DNA of 64,000 nucleotides. Source: Crossaster papposus. Its lineage: Eukaryota; Echinodermata; Asteroidea; Velatida; Solasteridae. Below are positions 27,301 through 39,300 of the stretch, one piece after another. Each line of letters begins with the position of its first letter. The first letter of the stretch is position 1. The notes beneath the pieces are model-generated. The model saw nothing but the letters and a program-made list of their open reading frames with translations, ran no database searches and was not told the origin of the DNA. Location: positions 248,001-312,000 of the forward strand of contig JBAIAA010000401.1 in assembly GCA_037893245.1 (NCBI GenBank), written 5' to 3'. The position numbers and the translations under genes were made by a program.

Positions 27301-30300
27301 GTACTCGTGCATTTCAACACTCTGCTGCATCCCTCTGGAACAACCTTCCTTCGCACATCATTTCAGCCGACTCAACCAACCAGTTCAAGAGAGCACTCAA
27401 GACTCATTTATTTACTAAGTAATTTTTTGTCACATGTATTTTTTTGGCATTGTCAGTAGTCCTGAATCCTCCAATTTCAATGTTTGTATATACAAACACC
27501 CTAGGGAATTTGAGTTGGTATCTGATTTTGTATGTTTGTGTGTGTGTACTGTTCTTGTGGTTTTTTCCACCTATATGTTCTTTTTAATATCCACTTTTTA
27601 CTGTTTCTGTAATTGTTTATTTCTTTTATTGGTTTACTCGGGTTGGGTGTTGTTTTTATGTCATCCCTTTAGGACCGTAGAGTTATCTTGTTTTAATTAA
27701 TTGTTTAATGTTATTTTTCATTTTAATATTTTTAAATTATTAATATTGTAAATTATTATTTAATTATTATTAATTATTTTTATATTGTCTTTTTTTTGGT
27801 TTTTTTTGTTAAAATTGTAAAGTGCCCTGAGCGTCTTTTAGGCGGATTTTAGCGCTATATAAATTTCCATTATTATTATTATTATTATTAACCTGAATCT
27901 TGCAAAATCATCAAATTTGTATTACTGGTGACCAATGCCTAAATCCTTCAAACTCCTGCAGTGGGTTTACCAGCTAAAGCAGCCAAACATGAAACAGCTA
28001 CAAGGTCTGCACATATATGACCCTTGTATGCAAACATTACCTATCCTTGCCACATAACTTACACCCTGACTGAAGCTCTATGGAGAATGTCCATAGAGCA
28101 TGATGAGCAGTGTACAAAGTACAAACATGAACTCACTTTTCTACGCTTGTGTACTGAGCATCTACAGCAAGCAGCACCAGACAAGCAACTCGGGTGGGCT
28201 CCCCACTGTCCGCTAGATCCATGGAGGCATTGGACAAGGAACAGGGGTCAAAGGCCAATAGGGCAGTGACCTCAGAGAGTACGGCAGCCGCCAGGTCACC
28301 CCTTGCACCGAATACCTGGGTGTTCTGGCTCGCTTTTAACCACTCACACACCTGCACAATTTATAGAGGAAAACGTTAAAGGCTTCAATAGTCACTATTG
28401 TCTATCAACTCGACATTTATTTTCACATTGACATCTTCAGTTACAATTCTTATGCACATAAAGGAGAAAACATGTATGTATTAACAGTATTCATCAAAGA
28501 CATAATCGAAAGCATAAAAAGATGTCAACATATGCAGGAAAACGGTGAAGCAAAGCTTTTGTACCTTTCCCTGGTACAGGACAAAAACTACACACGGACA
28601 AAATCAGGACAATAGAGAGTGAGACCCGGTACAGTATGTTACATAATAACTAAGCAAATTTGAATAATATGGTCGCGCCCTTGTACTCCTGAATGGTAAG
28701 AAATTGTGAATATAATAAGCGCGTGTGTCGTTCTCGATAACAAATCAAAACAAATTCTCTGCGGAGTCAGTATGTTACCATATATTCTTTTAGACTAGGT
28801 AAAATATTATTGAGCCTGGAATTTCCCTTTAAAATCATTCCCTTTCAAGAGCAGAGTGTACTCCCAGCTTTGTTATTTGTATACCTGATTCCACAAAGCG
28901 CTGCCTCTCCGCAGGCAATTGTTGAAGAGACCCAACAGGCCAGACAGCTGGAGTAAACTGGTTGTGTCCCTGTCCTGTAGTCTCAGCACGGCCTGCAGCA
29001 TCAGACACTGCACCACGCTACGATAGGTGAACGACATCATGCCCACACAGGAAAACTGCATCTCTCTGAAACATGAGTGAGTGAGTGAGTTTTGGGTTTA
29101 ACGCCGTGCTGGCATCGGTGGCCATATTCACGGCGGGAATGTGTACAAATATAAGACAATAGGTAGTAATAAAAAAAACAATCAAGTGAACTGTGGAGAA
29201 TATAAAAACTTGGAGTCGAAAGGAACAATTATCACATAGGAAAAGAATGAGAACGTTTCAAAAGAATGAAAGAACTATTGTATAGACGTATAACGATAGA
29301 CTGATTCTAGGCAGTTTCCCAGGAGAATCCCGTGGAAGGCGGGCCACGAAGGATCCCCCAGACACATGTTATTTTCTCGCAGTATACAGCATTCACATTT
29401 CAACAAATTTGCCAGGATAGTTGTCAAGCACGATTCTTAAGATTTTGTGAGCGTTTGATGCTTCAAGCGATAAACATGCACAACTGACAAATGGTATACT
29501 ACAGTCATACAGGAGTGTGTTTTGGTGGTCACAAACAGTTAAACCAAAAACTGGTCGGTAGTTTTTGGTTGGTAAATTTCCAACAGGCAAGAATTACGCA
29601 CAATCGTGCAATACTCAATTCTCAAAAACAATTAACCAAAGAGAAACAACAGAACCAGTTTTTAGTTACCTCAGAATTTAGGACTGGCAAGTGTCTCCCA
29701 AAACTTTGTTTTCATGACAACACAAAAATCAATTCTCAGCCATAACATGTTTTAAGTCAACAGTGTCAGTTAACCAGTTGGCGCCGGGATTATTTTGACA
29801 TTGACCAGACGGGATTGTTTTTCATGAACCTCAATACCGAGACCAGTTCAGGCCAGCATCTGTCGGTCAGTGTTGTAGTCGAGACCCTTATGTCCGAGAC
29901 CGAGACCAAGGCTTTCGAGACGGAGATTCACACTTCCAAGACCGAGACTTTTGCAGACCTGAGAAACTGAGACTAAAACAACAACTTCCGAGACCGAGAC
30001 CAAAAATGAATAAAATGTATGGTGTTTAAGTCATTACCAAATCCAAATACCGGAACCAGTCTATGGTCGACATAGTGTACGTATAGAGGTCAACTTCAGA
30101 AAAACAAACATCGATGGAGATATAACAGTTTTGAGTTTAATTCACAAAACTTGACCTCTCTTTCTCTCTACGTAGTGTCGTACACCATTGTTTATGATCG
30201 GAATGAAGTCTAGATTTTTGTGGTGCATCGTAATTTTTGTGGCACAACGTATTTTGCTGTGCTCTCGACGGGTCTCAAGGGTAAAGTCTCAAGGGCATCT

Positions 30301-33300
30301 AAGACTGAAATCTAAGAACGAGACCCGTACATTAAAGACCGAGACAAGCCCTCTGAGACACAAGACTTTGCTTGGATGAGACCGAGACAAAGACCTAAAA
30401 AATAAATCTCGAGATGATCTTGAGACCAAGACCAGGTCTTGAGGCCTCCATCACTGCTGTGGGTAGCATACCCTGATATTTCCTGCCTCACTCGCTGCTG
30501 GTCGCCCGACAGACATTTCCGGCCTTGCTCGTTACATGTTTATCCGTCATCTGTTTTGAATTCCGGAAAAACTTTGCTTGTATACACGACAACCCATGCA
30601 AACTGATTAACCAAATTCAAAATGGATGACGCATAAACTAGAGTTAAGTACCTGAGACGTTGTAACTCAGTTGGTCCCCATGCACTGCATTCAGGTAGGT
30701 GCGTCAATGCATCAAAGACAAACGTCAGACTAATGGGGCTCCAGAATTGACGAGAAACTGCTGCGACAAACTCCCGCAAGAAAACTATGTATGCAAACCA
30801 AATGAAGTGACAACAGACGAAACAAATATTGTCACGACTTGATACTATTGGTAATTGCTTGAATTATCATAAATGGGTGGATTTGTGGGGGGGGGGGGGG
30901 GTGTATTTTATAGTACCTGTATAAATCTTTTAATTGACCTGTTAAAAGTTTTACAATCGTGGATGCCGAGGAAAGCAAGAAATACGGCATTCGTTTTTTA
31001 ATCGACGTTTGGCAGTGGTTCTTATGTTGTTCTTGGGTTTTTTTTGCGATCCGGCAATCGTGAATATTTTTAATATAAAATTCAATTTTTCGAAAGAATT
31101 ATAGGATATCTAGCGCAATCATTTTGCTGGATGCCTACAATCATTATTTACTTTCAAATAAGTAAAATATTTCTTAATAATTCGGTAGTAATGGTGTATC
31201 TTACCTTTAATAGGGATGACGCAAATGAGAGTGTTAACTAACATTTTAGGAGTATACACAAGGGCAAATGTGGACTTTGACAAATTGTGTTGGGGCATAA
31301 ACAAAGGGTTCATGATTGACCGACTTTCCACAATTGAAAAATCATGGGAGGTCTTTTAAAAAAGTACAAACAAAAGATGGCCAATAGTGGGTCCACGATT
31401 GCCGGTGTTTTTTGCCAGTGTTTTATCCATGGGTTTAACATGTTATGCATAGACATTCAAATATTGATTTGTGCATTAGGCAAACAAAAATCGAAAGGAA
31501 ACAAAAGATTATTTAAAGCTTGCATGTACATTGTAACTAGATAGATTTTCATGCAAGCAGGACTACATGTATGAGGTACTAATGGGCCTGCCTAATTGGG
31601 AAGGGGGGTGGGGTGGTCAGTACTCAGTATAAAATAAGGGGAATAATGTTCATGGTGATTTTTGGCAAAGATGCACCCCTGAATTCGGAAATTATGTGAT
31701 AGCATTGCAGCGATGGCTGATTTGGGAATGTTATCATCCTTTTGTTTAAATGGCCGCCAAAATGCTTCTTATCACATAATTAGCAGTGAGCTGGATACTC
31801 ACCGGGATGACGTCACCTGGCAGCGTATCATTTTTACTTCCCGGACGCGCGGCGGAATCGGCCGATGACGCGCTCATGAATATTTATGAGCTGTAATAAT
31901 ATGTGACCTGTCACCACAATATGAGAGTAAAGTCGGGAAAATTGAAAATTTAGATATTGGTATTTTCAATTTTTTGAGAAAGAGAGCTTTCCAATGGTAT
32001 ATAACACTTGGAAATATACATTTTACAGCGCTCCAGAAAGTCACGGGTTTCACAAAACGTGTTTGTGAGAAAACTTACATTGTGCGACTTTACTCTCATT
32101 TTGTGGTGACAGGTCACATATTGACTATCCACCCTCAAAATCATGTTATATTTGAATACAACATTTTTACCTTTTCTATGTGTTCCAAGAATCTCTATAC
32201 ATAACTGCATGAACCGTGTGAACGCTACGGCGATGAGCGGAGGGGTGACGCCATCTTGGGACTTGCCAGCATACAGATTGTCATCGTTGAGCACAGGCAA
32301 AACGGTACCTAACAAAAACTGAAATGAAATGGCGGACTTATATGAGCAATACAGGTGTTTACAAACAAATGATTCCTACAGACCAAATCAAAGCACTTCA
32401 TCACCATATCTTCCTAACCAGTTCGCGCCGGATGAGAAATATAAACGCAAGGTTTTCGCCAGATTCAAAACGGATGACGCATAAACACGCCACGAGCAAG
32501 GCCGGAAAATGTCTGTCAGCAGCGAGCAAGGCTGGAAATGCGTGAGTTAGTCTTGCATATGCACTGTGGACCTCTGAACAATATAGGTCCACACGATGCG
32601 GGAAGAGGTTACGGTTTGTGTACTTGCCCAGGTCCACAATCCGTTTTTCAGTTTCCGAAAAAGAGTGTTAGAGGAAAAACGGGTTAGGGTTATATATAGA
32701 AAAGATAGAAGAAACAGTTGAGAGGTCCCGAATAAAAATTTGAGGGTAAATTTGTTTTGGGGAAGCGAGAAAAATGAGTATTTACTCAACGTTTTTTAAC
32801 TACACGAAGACAAAGGAATGTCCACAGTACGTATATAAGGTAAAGCTATGTTGGTGTGCTTCCCGATACTGGCGGCCTGAACCTGCTTCGGATCGAGTTT
32901 CGTTAAAAATAATCTCGTGCCGTGGCTCGGTGATGTCAAAATAATCCCGGCTCTAACTGGTTAAGGCCCCTTTCGATAGAGGAAACCGTTGTGCACACAA
33001 TGTTTTGTGACGGATTATCTGAAAAACAGCTTGTACAATATTTTTGTAATAAAGATGACAGACAGTGCCGGAATTGGGCCATACCGCAAACATATGACAC
33101 ACATAAACTGACTTTTCGCACTGAGGGGCCAAAGGCCGGGGGAAAATAGAACCCTCTTCTTGGTCCTTCACAGGCACAAAGTATGCCAGTCCTTATATAA
33201 CAAACGTTTGACTGCTCCAAATGGTGTAGTATTAATAATAATAATAATGTTAGTTCTTATATAGCGCTTTAGACTCCCTCAATGTGGTGTATCAAAGCGC

Positions 33301-36300
33301 TTTACATTATTACCCCGGTCATTGGGCCCATGAAACATTCCAAATACCATCTCAGCTCCCTGGGGAGTATACATGCCATTTCAGCCCAAAGTAGCTAAAT
33401 TCAACCACAATAACCATCTCTGCCCTCACAGGTACCCATTTTACTCCTGGGTGGAGAGAAGCAATGAGTGACAGAGTGCCTTGCCCAAGGGCACATGTAC
33501 ATGTACTATAGTCCTAGGCCGGACTCGAACCCCCAACCTGTAGCTTTACCCACAGATTACAAATTCTATGCTCCGGACCACAGGGCCTTGGCACTACATG
33601 TACATGTATTACTATAGCCTCCCAAGAGGATCCATGGAGCATTCAATTTTTCCTGAGACGATGCCGAGGGAAAGTGGAATGCTCCGGGGATCACCGAGGG
33701 ACGCTAGTTGATTACACCACAAGATCAAGCAGTCAATATTGGTTATAAGACCAGCACAGCCTTGAGCAAGTTCAAGCAAGGACAACGGTTTTAAACCATA
33801 ATTGGACTATTCTGCTGGGGGTGTGCATAATTTAATACTGTGAACCAAGAATGTCTGAAATACTTTTGTTATTGTCAAAATGTCTGAAACGTGAACAATA
33901 GACATTTAACCCTCACCCTGCCAGATCCAGCACAGTGCATCTGTGGTGACTGCTTGACCTTGCTGGACTCTGCACACAAGTCAATGTGACAAAGTAGGCA
34001 ATCTGTTGTGTCTGGCAAGGTTTCTAGCCAAAATACCCTGGAGGGTTAGGGTTAATGTCTGAAACGTAAGTAGCGATTACGTTTCAGACATTTCAAATGT
34101 CTGAAATGTAAGCTTCCTAATAACCGATTACATTTTAGACATTTTCAAACCTCAAATTGTCTGAAACATAATCAGGTTAAAAAACATTGGCCCATGCACT
34201 TTGCCCTGGAAATGTCTGAAACATAATACAGCATATGTTTCAGTGATTGTAGCTTTGCCGATTGAGGTTGCTGTTTGCGCTTCAAACAGCTGAACATGGA
34301 GTACAAGTGTGAGTGCATATCATGCGGTTAATGTTTATGTTGTTAGATGCTGCCAATCGATCGTCACATAATCGTTGGAAAATTGTTGGACAATTGTCCG
34401 ACAATCGTCCGACAATCGTCAAACAGAGAGTGGCACCACGAAATGAGCGGAAAGTCGCACATGTCCAAAACAAGTTATTGGTCGAAACGTTCAATTTTCA
34501 AGTGGGAGGTCGGTTTCGAGTTGTTAACTCTTTATCATATCCCAACATTTTATAGCTCAATTAAAACTCTAAAGTGTGTTTTTTGTGGCTGAATTGCACT
34601 GATTGATAGTATAGTTGGCACGGTTCACGGACTTTGAACTCCGTTTTCCCAAAACAAGGTAGCGTGACTTCAGCTATTTCAAAATAGTATAGCGGCAGCT
34701 AGGAATAAGCTACAGCAACACACAATACATCATTTCAAAGCTAAGGACTTCTTTCTAGAAATGTAATAATGTCAATTTTTTAATTTTGCGACTTTCCACC
34801 TATTTCGTAGTGCCAGCAAGCCCTCTTGCGCCACAATATATTGTGTAAGCTGCGCCACTTTTGTTTGCTGCGCATAACAATTCGCTTACGACTGTTTCAC
34901 GAAAGTTTGACAGTGCGTAAGTCCACGGCTTACGCAACAAATTATGGCGTAGCTTGCGCAGTCAATTTAGGTGGCGTAAGATATGGCGTAGCGACTGAAA
35001 ATGACCTTCTTTACCAGCAAATCGTAATTGACGTGGAGCCCATCATTGCTCAACTTATTAAGACACTCACAGTTTCATGATTGAAGTAAAGGAATCGCTA
35101 TTTTCTCCGTGACAGAATTGTTAATGTTGCCACACGATTTCATGGAAAGTCGGACAAAACTATTTTTAAAATGATGGGCGAAGATGATACAACGACGATT
35201 TCGTGAAAGAACACAAATATACGCAAACAGTCATCGTAAACGTTGTTTAAAACGTTGTGCAGCTACGCCAAGTTTCGTGAAATGCTCCGTAAGGAAATGG
35301 CGCAGCTACGCAACATTTTGTTGCGTAAGCCTTACGCCACTTTTTTTTTAAATGGCGCAAGCTACGCACTTTTCGTGAAATCCACTGCAGGTCACATATA
35401 TTTGTGAGCTGTACCTCGGTTCCACCTTCTAGCCACATAGGACACGATGTAATGTCAAGCCGTAGATACTCCAGTAGACCCCACCGGGAGACCGTTCTGG
35501 TTTCATGCACAAAACATCGGGAGAACAGAACCATCAACCATGACGGATGCAGAATAGGCCTGTCACCTGGAATAACACAATAGAAAAAAACTAAAAGATC
35601 ACAAACAATACATTTGAATTTCCATTTGCTACATTAGAGCATCTTTAAGCCCCAGTCCCACCGAAAGCCGGATACGCTACGGATCACCCCGGATGCACTA
35701 CGGTTCATATCCGGGGTCATCAGGGAGTGGAACCGTAGTCAAACCGTGGGATCAAACACGCCAAGTTCAAGTTCGGAAATGTCTGTCAGCAGCGAGCAAG
35801 GCCGGAAATGCGTGGGGTGCTTCCTGGCACTATCAGCCTGAACCCGCTTCGGATCGCGTTTTGTTAAAAATAATCCCGCCCGTGGGCTCGGCGATGTTAA
35901 AATAATCCCGGCGCGAACTGGTTAAGTTAAGACGAGTTTAGCCGCGTTGCTATCGAAATTAGGATGTGTTGAACCCGTCTCAACTGTGTTGAAATCGATC
36001 CTAGTAAGGACAAGTTACCGATACTCTTCCTACTGGGTTTAGGCATACCTCGTGAATTAGAGTTGAACAGTTGAGTTTGTGTGTAGAGTTTGCCATATGG
36101 TGTTGGGATTTGCAAGGATGGGTATGCATGGTTCCTAGTATATTACACTAGGAGATATAGGGTTAATTCAAGCCACCTTGGAATAACAGTCGTGCAGTGT
36201 GACTGAACATCTTATTAAGGTTATTAAAAAAAAAAATAATATCTACGATTAGTGCTTACTTGAATGCAAAGTGCAAGCAGCTTGTATTAGAGAATTCATT

Positions 36301-39300
36301 CTGGGCATCACAGGAGTCACAACATGTACCTGAAATTAAAACAAACCAAAAAAGTAGTGGGACCAAAAAAGTAGGAAAAAGTAGGAAAATCCTTAAAACA
36401 TAACTTATACCTTGACTGAAACTCTATGGAGATCGTGCATAGAGCACGAGCAGTGTCAAAGTTAAAAGTTAAACCTCAATCCGTCAAAATCCTCATTTGG
36501 ATAAATACCCAAGCAACCTCAATCCTGCAAAATAATTCAGCATAAAAAGACGATTTTTGAGGATTTGGGATGGTTAGGGTTAAAAATTGATTTGAGAATT
36601 TAAGCTTGGCTGGTGATATACTGAGGACATCTTCTTTTAACGTTTGGAGACTTTTATCAGCTAACAAGTGAGTAAAGTTGAACTGAACTTTTTTTGCATG
36701 ATTTACAGAAATCCAGGGCCCTGTCTGACACTAGATATGAGAAGGCTTGTCCATGATATTAATCTCTAGACTTTTGATGAAGTTGTACGTACCTGAACTT
36801 CATCCAAAGTCTCATACATCAAGAAGAAATCTCCCCAGACAGCCAACAGCTTCTTCTGAGAATCCGTTGACCACCAGAATATAGCAGCGGGTTTCCATGT
36901 AGAACTCCTGCATGATTAAAATAGTAGGAATCTTTTTCAGTTTAGTTTAACCCTAACCCCCTAGGCCTTACTTTGGGCTAAAGAACTGCGTACTACAGAA
37001 TACTACTTAGTATTTTGTAGCATTGGGTCTCCCTGGACTGATGATTGGGTGTGTACTGACAGAGTACAGATACTGCCAACTACAAAATACTAATAGTGGC
37101 AATACAGGTCAGTAATACTTACCTGGCAAAAAATGCAGTAGTCCAGCATTGACCCATTGTGTCCCAAGTGACAATTTTTGCTGTAGAGTCTACACAGCAT
37201 ACATGGGCCATGCACACTCAGCAAGCAGAGGGACCCAATGCTAAAAAGTACTACGAGTGCAATAAGGGGTGAAGTACCCAATACTAAAAATTACTACAGG
37301 CATTGCACACAAGTCAGTGAGAGTACTGCATACTACTTTTTACTACTAGTAGTAAAAAGTAGCATTAGGTAGGGTTAGGGTTAAGGTGTTTGGGCATATG
37401 ACCTGTCACCACAAAATGAGAGTAAAGTCGCACAATGTAATTTGGAGATGGCCATCCAAAGTCAAAATGTGACCTGTTCCCACGAAACCCGGACAAAGTC
37501 GACTTTTTAGTTTTTCAGATTTTGCTTTTTTCAAATTCTCTAGGTTCTCAGCTTTAAAATGATGTTTCATTTACATATGTACCCCCACCCTATCTTCCCT
37601 GGGGTCTGGATTTAGTGATAAAACCCTGATAACCTAATTATGAGATAAACAGCTTTGAAGTTCAGAAAAGCGTATTATTTCTATACACAAATGTTTCACA
37701 AAATTGACCAAAAAAAACACTTCTGGTAGACGGATTTGGTTCAAATTTGAGGAGATTGTAGATTAATAGTGAGTGACTTAGGAAAACCTAAAACCTCAAA
37801 ATGGTAAAATCCATCCAGAAATGACTTCAGGAGTACATTGTGACAAAACACATTGTGCGACTTTGTCCGGGTTTCGTTGGAACAGGTCACAAATATGAAG
37901 GGGTGGTCATTTTTGAGATTCTGCGTAATTTGGAAAGCCCAAGTCCTCCTCTACATATTCCCATTTTTGGGGTGCAATCAGATGATGGATTAAAATCCAT
38001 CAGTGGTCTAATTAACACGGTAATTAAATATGCAAATTAGGTCTTCGTTACTGTCCCACATTTTTCGAAATTTTATGATTTTGTTGTTTACACAATAGTT
38101 CGTATACATGTGTGAAAAGTTTCAAGAAAAAAATAATTATTGGAACCATTAATGCTATGCTCAACCGAACCTTACTTGTCCTGTTTTGCAATCTTTTGTG
38201 ATTTGTTTTGGATGTTTATTATAAGTAAGTTTTCTCACAAACACGTTTTGTGAAACCCATGACTTTCTAGAGCGCTGTAACAAGTATTTATCGCAAAACC
38301 CCCAAGTGTTATATACCATTAGAAAGCTCTCTTTCTCAAGAATTTTAAAATACTACTAATATCTCAATTTTCAAATTTTCCGACTTTACTCTCATATTGT
38401 GGGGACAGGTCACATGTGTACACTCTAGGACTGTGCATCGATCAGAACGGGGTAACCCGAATACCCGACTGTTGATGTCAGGAACCAGCTCCAGATGATG
38501 GAATTGAGTAACCGTAACCAAATTTAGAAATTACAAAGTAACTTCTCAGACGAATACAGAGAAAAGAATTTGGAATGTCGATCATTTGTTGGGAATTTTC
38601 AAAATTAAACACGGCCACATGGGAAAACAACAAACATTGTATTTTTCTTGTACAATGTAGTAGTCTGATTCCTTTAACCTTTCTTCAGACGAAACATAAA
38701 TGTCAGGAAGTTATCAAGTTATTGTGAGCCACACAGCCACCATATGTATAAATGTGACCTGTCACCACAAAATGAGAGTAAAGTCGCACTATGTGATTTG
38801 GAGATATGGCCATTTCAAGTCAAAATATGAAGGGGTGCTCAATTTTAAGATTTTGCATAATTTGGAAAGCCCAAGTCCTCCTCTACATATTCCCATTTTT
38901 TGGGTCAGATCAGATGAACGAAAACCTCTTAAATTACGCGATTTTGAGCAGTTAGTGTTTGGATTAAAGTCGATTAGTGGTTTAATTAACACGGTAATTA
39001 AATATGCAAATCAGGTACTTGTAAGTATCCCACGTTTTCCAAATTTTGATATTTTGTTGTTTATGCAATTAGTTTGTATGTGTGAAAAATTTCAAAAAGA
39101 AATAATGATTAAAACATAGCCGTTGCTATGCTCAACTGAACCATACTTGTCCCGTTTTGTAATCTTTTGCGTGTTTTGTTTAACCCTAACTACCCCAAAC
39201 CCATCAAACTCCAACTGCAGCTTTTGGCAGGTTTTGGCAGGTTTGGTACCAAACCGTAACAGCTTGTTGTTAGACTTTGTTTGACTCAGTACCAAAGGCC

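Larger units (their letters stand above)
24795..27889 (+). mobile_element. LINE (CR1/L2-like), 5' truncated, with internal replacement
   Basis: Carries the end of an AP-type endonuclease domain, then an RT domain, then a 3' region ending GCGCTATATAAATT and (ATT)n at 27869-27889. AACC/TAACC at both junctions is a short target duplication. ORF1 and the endonuclease N-terminus are missing. The middle, 25850-26195, is not LINE sequence and carries two tRNA-like sequences. Confidence 0.85.
24704..28130. mobile_element. Family C element split by a LINE
   Basis: 24708-24794 reads CCTTAAACTCCCTACCC then AACCTGAATCCTGCAAAATC; after the LINE, 27890 resumes ACCTGAATCTTGCAAAATC and continues to GAGCATGATGAGCAGTGTAC near 28120. 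It is the reverse of 22620-23205. The right terminus is lost close to exon E8. Confidence 0.65.

Noticed and set aside
32936-33220. 94-codon minus-strand open frame as an extra TARBP1 exon
   Set aside because: No match to the TARBP1 region expected there, and E4 joins E5 in phase without it.
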